NCBI GenBank assembly: GCA_025999455.1
Contig: AP024683.1
Span: 2,363,501-2,427,500 of the forward strand
DNA length: 64,000 nucleotides
Direction of reading: 5' to 3'
DNA from: Geminicoccaceae bacterium
Lineage (GTDB): Bacteria; Pseudomonadota; Alphaproteobacteria; Geminicoccales; Geminicoccaceae
Of this stretch, positions 34,796-42,009 are shown piece after piece (the stretch's first letter is position 1; each line of letters opens with the position of its first letter). The position numbers were made by a program, and so were the translations under genes. A model generated the notes under the pieces. That model had not been told where the DNA came from and ran no database searches. It saw nothing but the letters and a program-made list of their open reading frames with translations.

Positions 34796-35870
34796 TGCCG
34801 ACCGGAAGCCCGAACCAGGAGGGGCCGACCGCCTCGAGGATCGCCCGCGCGACGAGGCCGTGGGCGTAGGCGTTCCAGTGGCCATCGGTCGGGAGCTCGA
34901 AGCGCCGCCCGTGCCGGGCGAAGTCGGCGGCCATGAGCGGGTCGAGGTCGAGCACCGGGTAACCCGCGGCAGCGGCGCGCGCCGCCAAATGGACCATCAA
35001 TGGCCGAACCGCACTCCGCACACCGCCGTAGATCGCCGGTCGATCGGCATCGAGGACCAGGAGGATCCGCTCGGGCGGCGCGCCCGCCAGGGGCGCCAGG
35101 CGCTCGACGAAGCGGTCGGCGACCGCCTCGAGCTCGCCCGGACGGGAGGGTGGCGCTCCGGCGGCGCGGTCGGAGCGGCGGCCGAGCTCGAGGATCTGCA
35201 CATTGCTGAAAAGATAGCTGGCGAAGCGGCTGTGCAGCACGAGGCGGCGCCAGGCCGGCCGCCGGAAGGGTATCGCGACGAGCTCGCCCGAGGTCGAGTC
35301 CACCATGTAATGGAAGCCCGGCCGCGAGGTCGGCCCGAGCAGGCTCTCGTCGAAGTCGTTGGCGATCACCACGACGACGAGCCAACGCGGCGCGTAGGCC
35401 CCCCGCAGCCATCCGACATGGTGCAGGTACTGGCTGAGTGGCGCCCCGGAGAGGCCGAAGCTGTAGACCCGCCGCTCCGGCGCCAGCTCCCGCGCGAGGC
35501 GCCCGTGGAAGGTCTCGGCCCAGGGCACCTGCAGGGCCTCGACGAACGAATCGCCCACCACCGCCAGGAGCGGGCGCGGATCGGCGGGATCGTACTCCTG
35601 GTCGTTGACGAACCCGGCGCGGTTGATCCGAACCCGATTGACGAGGTCGAGAAAGGGTCCGTGCGACCAGGTCACCGTACGGTCCGGCTCGTAGCGCGCT
35701 ACCGGCTGCGCCTCGTCGAGCTCGGCGCGCAGAAGGGGCTCGTGTACCGGCAGGAGCCGAGCCAAGAGCTCGGCGAGTGCGAGCGTGGCGAGGATGGCCA
35801 GCACGACCGTGACCGTGCCCAGCAGCCACGTCCGGCCGGGCGAACCACGGGATCCGGGTCCGGCGGTCAT
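34686..35870 (-). CDS. SGNH-type hydrolase/acyltransferase-like membrane protein
   Basis: A 394-residue protein with one N-terminal membrane helix (TWLLGTVTVVLAILATLALAELL), so most lies in the periplasm. SGNH features are LLAVVGDSFVEALQV near residue 104 (nucleophile Ser) and TDGHWNAYAHGLVARAI near 330 (Asp/His). This is the AlgJ/AlgX-like group that O-acetylates or deacetylates exported polysaccharide, which fits the locus. The last 36 residues (after SWFGLP) are read antisense to the glycosyltransferase remnant and look unrelated to the domain. The original stop may have been lost in that rearrangement. The start is ATG at 35870. Confidence 0.78.
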   Translation of the reverse strand: MTAGPGSRGSPGRTWLLGTVTVVLAILATLALAELLARLLPVHEPLLRAELDEAQPVARYEPDRTVTWSHGPFLDLVNRVRINRAGFVNDQEYDPADPRPLLAVVGDSFVEALQVPWAETFHGRLARELAPERRVYSFGLSGAPLSQYLHHVGWLRGAYAPRWLVVVVIANDFDESLLGPTSRPGFHYMVDSTSGELVAIPFRRPAWRRLVLHSRFASYLFSNVQILELGRRSDRAAGAPPSRPGELEAVADRFVERLAPLAGAPPERILLVLDADRPAIYGGVRSAVRPLMVHLAARAAAAGYPVLDLDPLMAADFARHGRRFELPTDGHWNAYAHGLVARAILEAVGPSWFGLPVGTGVPRGTGEPASPAAPIGTRSTSKGMRKRTRVKTTA

Positions 35871-35913
35871 CGGCGTCGATCTCCTCCGGCCCCGGCGGAA
35901 CCGGCCCGCCGCC

Positions 35914-37458
35914 TCAATAAGCGTTGCGGCAGCCGAAGCCGCGCAGGACGGTCAAGGCGAGGATCCGCAGGTCGAGCCAGAGCGACCAGTTCTCGACGTA
36001 CCAGAGATCGTGTTCGAGCCGGGCGCGGGCCTTTTCGAGCGTGTCGACCTCGCCGCGGAGCCCGTGCACCTGGGCCCAGCCGGTGATCCCGGGGCGGACC
36101 CGGTGGCGGGCGAAATAGCCCTCGACGACCTCGTGATAGTAGCGGTCGCCGATCTTCATCTCGATCGGGTGCGCCCGCGGCCCGACGATCGACATGTCGC
36201 CTTTGAGGACGTTCCAGAGCTGCGGCAGCTCGTCGAGGCTCGAGCGGCGCAGGAAGCGGCCGACCCGGGTCACCCGCGGATCGTCGCGGACCGTGCGCCG
36301 TGCCCCGGTGGGATCGCAATGGGCCAGGTGCATGGTCCGGAATTTGAGCATCTCGAAGGGCCGATTGTTGAAGCCGAAGCGCGCCTGTCGGAAGAAGATC
36401 GGCCCCGGGCTGTCGAGCTTCACCGCGAGGGCGACGACGATCAACAGGGGCGAGAGCAGGAGCAGCGCCGTCCCCGCCAGGAGGAGATCGGCGGCCCGCT
36501 TGATCCGCTGCTCGGTCATCGAGAGCGGCTGCGGCCAGACCAGGAGCGCCGGCAGGGGACCGAAGGTGGTGGCGCCGGCGTTCGCCAGCCGCGGTTCGAC
36601 CGCCGGACAGTACCAGACGTCGACGGGCAGCTCGCGGAGCTCTTGCAAGACGCGCATCTGCGGCTCGGTACGGGTCGAAAGGGGGAGCACGAGCACGCCT
36701 TCGACCCCCTCCCGGCGCAGCGTCCGGCGCAGGGTCGCCAGGGACCGGGCGAGCGGCTCGCCACCCTGCTCCACCTCGCTCGGGTCGAGGGCGTGGCCGG
36801 TGAGCCGCAGATGCGGGAGCGCCGGCTCGAGGAGCGACGCGGCCGCGGCGAGATGGGGGCGCGGGCCGACGATCGCGAGCCCACGCCGGGCGATCCGGCC
36901 GGCGGCGGCGAGTTTTCGCGCGAGCGAGGGGACGGCGAGCCGCAGGGCCAGGAGCCCGGCCAGGCCCGAGGCGTACCAGCCGAGGAACCAGCCGCGCGAG
37001 AGATCACCCGCCGCGTGGAGCAAGAACACGGCGCCGAGGACGAGCCCGACCGCCAAGGTCCAGGAGGTGAAGGCGAGGCGGAGCTGGGCCTCGCGGTCGA
37101 GCATCCGACGCCAGGTATAGGCGCCGACCGACCAGAGGCGCTGGAGGAGGAGGAGGGCGCCGAGCGCGCCGTAGCCCGCATAGGTGAGGTCGAGGCCGCT
37201 CTCGCCGTGGCGGACCTCGTAGAAGCCGTGGAAGACGAGGAGGGCCGCGCCGACCACGACGAGCGCGTCGGCCGCGGCCAGCGAGGCGCCCAACAGATCG
37301 GCCGAAATCGCGCGGCCCGCCTGCGCCGCCGCCGGTGCCGGAACCGCCTCGAGGGCGGCCGCGGTGGCCGGCGAGGTGGTCGGACGGTCGACGAGGCGCG
37401 GCGCCGGCCGCAGCTCGGCCGGCTCGGGAACCAACAGCGTGGTAACCGCCTCGCTCAC
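35914..37458 (-). CDS. Undecaprenyl-phosphate sugar phosphotransferase (initiating glycosyltransferase)
   Basis: A 514-residue enzyme that starts repeat-unit synthesis by moving a sugar-1-phosphate to the lipid carrier. Residues about 65-165 form four membrane helices, then a CoA-binding-like Rossmann domain (LAIVGPRPHLAAAA). A fifth helix and the Bac_transf domain follow: KRAADLLLAGTALLLLSPLL, SPGPIFFRQARFGFNN, LKFRTMH, RRSSLDELPQLWNVLKGDMS and SIVGPRAHP. The LDELPQ and GPRAHP motifs are intact. The start is GTG at 37458. Confidence 0.92.
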   Translation of the reverse strand: MSEAVTTLLVPEPAELRPAPRLVDRPTTSPATAAALEAVPAPAAAQAGRAISADLLGASLAAADALVVVGAALLVFHGFYEVRHGESGLDLTYAGYGALGALLLLQRLWSVGAYTWRRMLDREAQLRLAFTSWTLAVGLVLGAVFLLHAAGDLSRGWFLGWYASGLAGLLALRLAVPSLARKLAAAGRIARRGLAIVGPRPHLAAAASLLEPALPHLRLTGHALDPSEVEQGGEPLARSLATLRRTLRREGVEGVLVLPLSTRTEPQMRVLQELRELPVDVWYCPAVEPRLANAGATTFGPLPALLVWPQPLSMTEQRIKRAADLLLAGTALLLLSPLLIVVALAVKLDSPGPIFFRQARFGFNNRPFEMLKFRTMHLAHCDPTGARRTVRDDPRVTRVGRFLRRSSLDELPQLWNVLKGDMSIVGPRAHPIEMKIGDRYYHEVVEGYFARHRVRPGITGWAQVHGLRGEVDTLEKARARLEHDLWYVENWSLWLDLRILALTVLRGFGCRNAY

Positions 37459-37714
37459 CGCCGAAGTTTCCCGAGTCTTTCGTCTTTATACCTGCAGTTG
37501 ATTACCCTTCGAGTAGCATGATTCATAACTCTGCTCACCATCGAAGAGCAATCGTGCGACACGGGCGTCATCCTCTCGTGTGCTCATCTTGCAGCAACAC
37601 GTTGACCGGCACAGGCCCGACCCGCATCCTGCAACACCGGGGTGTCGCCCCGCCGACGCCGGGCCCGAGGGTCCGTGTCGGCCCGGGGCCGGCCCCTCGG
37701 GAAAGGAAACGCCC
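37459..37714. other. Divergent AT-richer intergenic region
   Basis: This 256-bp gap lies between two exopolysaccharide transferase genes transcribed apart. Bases 37480-37560 are clearly less GC-rich than the surroundings. A TATAAA box (37490-37485, minus strand) lies about 30 bp before the sugar phosphotransferase start, but no good -35 is spaced correctly. I find no gene here. It is the likely control point of the locus. Confidence 0.45.
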
Positions 37715-38440
37715 GTGCCGACGATCCTGGGGACCCGGGTCGACGCCCTGGGCCTGGCCGAGGCCGCCGATCGCATCCTCGCTTGGGCCGAACGGGGCGA
37801 AGCGCGGAAGGTCGCCGCGGCCAACGTCCACATGCTGATCGAGGCCCGCGACGACCCGACGCTCGCCGCCGCCCTCGCCGGCTTCGACCTCGTGACCCCG
37901 GACGGCATGCCACTCGTCTGGCGACTGCGCCGGCTCGGCCACCCCCGCCAAGAGCGGGTCTACGGGCCCGACCTCATGCTCGAGGTCTGCGCCCGCGCCG
38001 CCGCCCGCGGCGTCCCCGTGGGGCTCTACGGCGGCAGCCCGGAAGCCCTCGAAGGCTGCCGGAACGCGCTCCTGCGCCGGTTCCCGGGCCTGCCGATCGT
38101 CTACGCCTGGAGCCCGCCCGTCCGCCCCGCACGGCGCGAGGCGCCCGAGGTCCTGGAGGCCATCCGCGCCTCCGGTGCCCGCATCCTCTTCGTGGCGCTG
38201 GGCTGCCCCAAGCAGGAACACTGGGTGGCCATGAACGCCCCCGAGCTCCCCATGGTCCTCTTCGCCGTCGGCGCGGCGATCGACTTCATCGCCGGTCGAG
38301 TCCCGCAAGCCCCGCCCTGGCTCCAGCGGCTCGGGCTCGAATGGGCCTTCCGCCTCGCCGCCGACCCGCGCCGGCTCTGGCGACGCTACGCCTACACGAA
38401 CAGCCGCTTCCTCTCCGAACTCCTGCTCGGCCGACTCTGA
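37715..38440 (+). CDS. WecG/TagA/CpsF-family glycosyltransferase
   Basis: A 241-residue GT26 enzyme that adds the second sugar to a lipid-linked acceptor. The ILGTRVDALGLAEAADRIL opening, AAANVHMLIEARDDP, DLVTPDGMPLVW (catalytic Asp), ERVYGPDLM, LYGGSPEALEG, ILFVALGCPKQEHW and AVGAAIDFIAGRVPQAP are all family blocks. The GTG at 37715 is fixed by AAAGGAAA 5 bp upstream. It is divergent from the initiating transferase, its natural partner. Confidence 0.92.
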   Translation: MPTILGTRVDALGLAEAADRILAWAERGEARKVAAANVHMLIEARDDPTLAAALAGFDLVTPDGMPLVWRLRRLGHPRQERVYGPDLMLEVCARAAARGVPVGLYGGSPEALEGCRNALLRRFPGLPIVYAWSPPVRPARREAPEVLEAIRASGARILFVALGCPKQEHWVAMNAPELPMVLFAVGAAIDFIAGRVPQAPPWLQRLGLEWAFRLAADPRRLWRRYAYTNSRFLSELLLGRL

Positions 38441-38518
38441 GCGGCCCGCCGCGTTCGGCGCTTCTCCGCCGCCGCCGGACGCGGCAGAAGGGCCACGGAC
38501 GATCGCGGGGAGGTGGCG

Positions 38519-39319
38519 ATGGCCGGCAGGCTCGAAGGCAAGGTCGCACTCGTCATGGGCGCCGGGTCCTCCGGCCCGGGCTGGGGCAACGGCAAGGCCA
38601 CGGCCGTGCTCATGGCCCGCGAGGGGGCGAAGGTGATCGCCGCCGACCTTTCGCTCGAGGCCGCGGAAGAGACCGCGGCGATCATCCGCGGCGAAGGTCG
38701 GGAGGCGCGTGCCGCGGCCTGCGACGTGACGAAGAGCGCGGAGATCGCCCGGCTCGTCGCGGACGTCGTCGCCGAATACGGTCGGATCGACGTCCTCCAC
38801 AACAATGTCGGGATCGCCGTGATGGGCGGCCCGGTCGAGCTCGACGAGGCCGAGTGGGACCGGGTCATGAACGTCAACCTCAAGAGCATCTTCCTCGCCT
38901 GCAAGCACGTGATCCCGGTCATGCTGCGGCAGGGGAAGGGCGCGATCGTGAACGTGAGCTCGCTCGCGGCGATCCGCTATCTCTACCCTTACGCGAGCTA
39001 CTACGCGTCGAAAGGCGGGGTGAACCAGCTCACCGTCGGGCTCGCGCTGCAATATGCCCGCCAGGGGATCCGGGTGAACGCGATCATGCCCGGGCTCATG
39101 GACACGCCCATGATCTACCGGCAGATCTCGGTCGAGTATCCGGACGCCGAGGCGATGGTCGCGGCCCGGAACGCCATGTGCCCGACGGGCCGGATGGGCA
39201 CCGCCTGGGACGTCGCCAAGGCGGCCGTTTTCTTGGCATCCGACGACGCCGCCTACATCACCGGCCACTGCCTACCGGTCGACGGCGGGCTCTCGCTCCA
39301 GGTCGCCCCGCCGCGCTGA
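38519..39319 (+). CDS. Short-chain dehydrogenase/reductase
   Basis: A 266-residue NAD(P)-dependent SDR. The dinucleotide site reads LVMGAGSSGPGWGNGKA, a longer loop than the usual TGxxxGIG. DVLHNNVGIAVMG (NNxG), VNVSSLAAIRYLYPYASYYASKG (Ser, then YxxxK) and PGLMDTPM follow. The substrate is unknown. The ATG at 38519 follows GGGGAGG; a GTG at 38513 lies inside that site and was rejected. It lies 78 bp after the WecG-like gene and may or may not belong to the locus. Confidence 0.9.
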   Translation: MAGRLEGKVALVMGAGSSGPGWGNGKATAVLMAREGAKVIAADLSLEAAEETAAIIRGEGREARAAACDVTKSAEIARLVADVVAEYGRIDVLHNNVGIAVMGGPVELDEAEWDRVMNVNLKSIFLACKHVIPVMLRQGKGAIVNVSSLAAIRYLYPYASYYASKGGVNQLTVGLALQYARQGIRVNAIMPGLMDTPMIYRQISVEYPDAEAMVAARNAMCPTGRMGTAWDVAKAAVFLASDDAAYITGHCLPVDGGLSLQVAPPR

Positions 39320-39334
39320 CCGCGAAGGCTCCCG

Positions 39335-40099
39335 TCAGCCGAACAGGGCCACCCCGCCGAGGAGGCGGGCCCGCAGCGTGGGTTCGGGGCGGGGGCCGAG
39401 GGGGTCGGGCTTCGCGGTCGGGTCGGTCGTGGGCGCGGCGGCGACGGCCGGGTTCGTCGCGATCGGGGCGTTTTCGCGGGCCGGCTCGGGGGTCGGCTGC
39501 CGCGCCGTCGGATCGGGCGCCGTCGGAGCCTCGGCGTCGGTTGCCGGAGCCGGCGCGCGGCGAGGCTCGGGTTCCGTTGGCCGCGCGGGGCCTTCGGGCC
39601 GTGGGTCGCGCGCTTCGGCCTTCTGCCGGTCGAGGCGGAGCTTGGCGGCGAGCCATTCGAGCCGTTCCGGGCCGAGGCCGGGCCGGTCGAGCGGCGTGGG
39701 GCGCAGCCGGACGAGCTCGGCCAGATCGCGCTCGGCCATCTGGCGGTCCTTCTCGAGCCGGGTGCGGTAGCGGCAGAGGAGCGAGAGGGTGCGGGCGGCC
39801 TCGGGGTTCCGGCCGTCGAGGAGCTCGGCGAGGAGCCGGTCCTCGAGGGCGGCCGTCGTCCCCTGCCGCCAGAGGGTGGTCACGATCGCGTCGACGGCGG
39901 TGCGTTCGGCTTCGTCGAAGGGGGAGAGCCGGGCGTGCCAGGCGTGGCGCAGCCGCTCGAGGGCGGCGCGGCGGTCGGGCTCGAGCCGGTCGACGAGGAA
40001 GGCGAGCGCCGGGCTGGGTGGGGTTTCGGTGGTGGCGTAGAGGGCGGCGCGGGCGTCGATGCGGTCGGCGAGCGCGCGGGCGAGGGGGTGGGCGGGCAT
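39335..40099 (-). CDS. Hypothetical protein with a Pro/Ala-rich C-terminal tail
   Basis: A 254-residue protein of unknown function. Residues 1-150 are helical and charged, with LERLRHAWHARLSPFDEAER near 43-62 and LSLLCRYRTRLEKDRQMAERDL near 105-126. The arrangement recalls a widespread small hypothetical family in Rhodospirillales with a YRTRLEK-type helix, but I cannot name it. Residues about 165-240 are a disordered tail rich in Pro, Ala and Thr. A near-ideal promoter with a palindrome over its -10 lies immediately upstream. It is convergent with the SDR gene (15 bp apart). Confidence 0.65.
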   Translation of the reverse strand: MPAHPLARALADRIDARAALYATTETPPSPALAFLVDRLEPDRRAALERLRHAWHARLSPFDEAERTAVDAIVTTLWRQGTTAALEDRLLAELLDGRNPEAARTLSLLCRYRTRLEKDRQMAERDLAELVRLRPTPLDRPGLGPERLEWLAAKLRLDRQKAEARDPRPEGPARPTEPEPRRAPAPATDAEAPTAPDPTARQPTPEPARENAPIATNPAVAAAPTTDPTAKPDPLGPRPEPTLRARLLGGVALFG

Positions 40100-40129
40100 G
40101 GCGGCTCCGCGTTTTCCTGTCTGCCCTCC

Positions 40130-40158
40130 ATCCTACAGATAGGACGAAAAACCGTCAA
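40130..40158 (-). promoter_or_regulatory. Strong promoter with overlapping palindrome (operator-like)
   Basis: On the minus strand, TTGACG (40158-40153), exactly 17 bases, TAGGAT (40135-40130), 31 bp before the ATG at 40099. A perfect inverted repeat, TCCTA-CAGA-TAGGA (40131-40144), covers the -10 box, as expected for a repressor site. A GGAGGG sequence follows in the leader. Confidence 0.65.
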
Positions 40159-40236
40159 CCCCGGCGAGCGCGGACGAGGCTCGACAGCCGAACCGGGAGG
40201 GGCTAGGCCCGCGGGGGAGAACGAGACGGGCGGGTC

Positions 40237-41481
40237 GTGCGGTTTTCCCTCGCGAATGTCTTGCGGCAGGGCTTTTCCGGGCAGACGGGCTGGCCCCTCC
40301 AGTGGCGCAAGGCCGAACCCGCCCGGAGCTACGACGTCGTCGTCGTGGGCGGCGGGGGGCACGGGCTCGCGACCGCCTACTACCTCGCCCGCAACCATCT
40401 CGTCCGGCGCGTGGCGGTGCTCGAGAAAGGCCCGATCGGCCTCGGCAACACCGGCCGCAACACGACGATCTGCCGCTCCAATTATCTCCGCCCGGAGAGC
40501 ATCGCGCTCTACGACCACGCGCTCCGGCTCTGGCACGGGCTCTCCGAAGAGCTCGACTACAACGTCATGTTCAGCCCGCGCGGCGTGCTCATGCTCGCCC
40601 ACACCCGCCACGAGGCCGAGGTGCTCGAGCGCCACGTCCACGCCGACCGGCTCGCCGGGGTCGACAACGAATGGCTGAGCCCGGCGCAGGCCAAGGCCTT
40701 CTGCCCGCCGCTCGAGATCCGCTCGCTGCGCTTCCCGGTCCTGGGTGCGGCCCTCCAGCGGCGCGGCGGGACGGCCCGCCACGACGCCGTCGCCTGGGCC
40801 TATGCGCGCGCCGCCTCGGCCCGCGGTGTCGACGTCTGCGAGGGCTGCGAGGTCACCGGGATCCGTGTGGCAGGCGGCCGGCTCGTCGGCCTCGAGACGC
40901 GCAAGGGGCCGATCGCCACCGAGACCGCGGTGCTCGTCGCGGCCGGCCACAGCTCGGTGCTCGCGAAGATGGCGGGCTTCGAGCTGCCGATCGTGAGCTA
41001 TCCCTTGCAGGCGCTCGTCTCGGAGCCCTTGAAGCCCTGCTTCCCCTGCGTCGCCATGTCCGGCACGATCCACGCCTATGTGAGCCAATCGGACAAGGGC
41101 GAGCTCGTGATCGGCGCCGGCACCGACCGCTACCCCTCCTACGGCCAGAAGGGCTCGGCCCCGGTGATCGAGGATGCGGTCGAGGCGATCGCCGAGCTCT
41201 TCCCGATCTTCCGCCGGGTGCGGATGCTCCGGCAGTGGGCCGGGATCGTCGACGTCACACCGGACCGCTCGCCGATCCTGGGCGAGAGCCCGGTGCGCGG
41301 TCTCTGGCTCAATTGCGGCTGGGGCACGGGCGGGTTCAAGGCGACGCCGGGCTCGGGCCACCTCACGGCCTGGTCGCTCGCGCACGGCAAGCCGCACCCG
41401 CTCCTCGTCCCCTTCGGCCTCGAACGCTTTTCGACCGGCCGGCTGGTCGACGAAGCGGCGGCCGCGGCGGTCGAGCATTGA
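40237..41481 (+). CDS. soxB: Heterotetrameric sarcosine oxidase, beta subunit
   Basis: A 414-residue FAD- and FMN-binding subunit that oxidises sarcosine to glycine. The FAD site is SYDVVVVGGGGHGLATAYYLAR near residues 31-50. GGTARHDAVAW holds His182, matching the histidine that covalently binds FMN in this family. The AGIVDVTPDRSPILG and NCGWGTGGFKATPGSG blocks close the protein. The start is GTG at 40237. It heads soxB-orf-soxD-soxA-soxG, the glycine betaine/sarcosine breakdown operon. Confidence 0.95.
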   Translation: MRFSLANVLRQGFSGQTGWPLQWRKAEPARSYDVVVVGGGGHGLATAYYLARNHLVRRVAVLEKGPIGLGNTGRNTTICRSNYLRPESIALYDHALRLWHGLSEELDYNVMFSPRGVLMLAHTRHEAEVLERHVHADRLAGVDNEWLSPAQAKAFCPPLEIRSLRFPVLGAALQRRGGTARHDAVAWAYARAASARGVDVCEGCEVTGIRVAGGRLVGLETRKGPIATETAVLVAAGHSSVLAKMAGFELPIVSYPLQALVSEPLKPCFPCVAMSGTIHAYVSQSDKGELVIGAGTDRYPSYGQKGSAPVIEDAVEAIAELFPIFRRVRMLRQWAGIVDVTPDRSPILGESPVRGLWLNCGWGTGGFKATPGSGHLTAWSLAHGKPHPLLVPFGLERFSTGRLVDEAAAAAVEH

Positions 41482-41489
41482 GCGCGGCG

Positions 41490-41714
41490 ATGTCGGCGCT
41501 CCTTCTCCTCGCGGGCGCGCCCGAGCCCACGGTCGAGCTCGAAGCGCTCCTCGCCCGCGGGCTCGTGCCGGTCGAGCGACGCGAAGTCGTCAATCCCTAT
41601 GCCGGGCTGCGCCGCGAGGAGATCCTGCTCGAAGGGGCGGGCGAGCGCTGGCGCTGCCTCGCCTGGAGCGACGGCACGGCGCGCTGCGTCCGCACCGACC
41701 GACCCGGGAGCTGA
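41490..41714 (+). CDS. Small hypothetical protein in the sarcosine oxidase operon
   Basis: A 74-residue protein between soxB and soxD (8 bp after soxB, 4 bp before soxD). It starts SALLLLAGAPEPTVELEALLARG, then PVERREVVNPYAGLRREEI and ends with RWRCLAWSDGTARCVRTDR, holding two cysteines. There is no clear signal peptide or membrane helix. I do not recognise it. Tight spacing suggests it is translated with the oxidase subunits. Confidence 0.6.
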   Translation: MSALLLLAGAPEPTVELEALLARGLVPVERREVVNPYAGLRREEILLEGAGERWRCLAWSDGTARCVRTDRPGS

Positions 41715-41718
41715 AGGC

Positions 41719-42009
41719 GTGCTCGAGATCCCCTGCCCCTGGTGCGGGCCGCGCGCGGAGGTCGAGTTCGCTTGTGGCGGCGAGAGCGGGCCGCCGCGGC
41801 CGGCCGACCCCGGCTCCCTCGACGATGCCGCCTGGACCGCCTGGCTCTGGAACCGGACCAACCGCAAGGGCCCGCACGTCGAGACCTGGTGGCACCAGGC
41901 GGGCTGCGGCCGCTGGTTCCTCCTGGCGCGCGACACGAGCGACGATCGGGTGCTCGCGAGCTGGCCGATCGGTGCCACGCCGCCGCCTCTGCCGGAGGAG
42001 GGGGCGTGA
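41719..42009 (+). CDS. soxD: Sarcosine oxidase, delta subunit
   Basis: A 96-residue zinc-binding subunit. The ligands are visible: CPWCG near the start, AEVEFACGG and WWHQAGCGRWF. The WLWNRTNRKGPHVETWWHQAGC block is diagnostic of SoxD. It is a structural subunit of the alpha-beta-gamma-delta enzyme. The start is GTG at 41719; its stop overlaps the soxA GTG. Confidence 0.93.
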   Translation: MLEIPCPWCGPRAEVEFACGGESGPPRPADPGSLDDAAWTAWLWNRTNRKGPHVETWWHQAGCGRWFLLARDTSDDRVLASWPIGATPPPLPEEGA

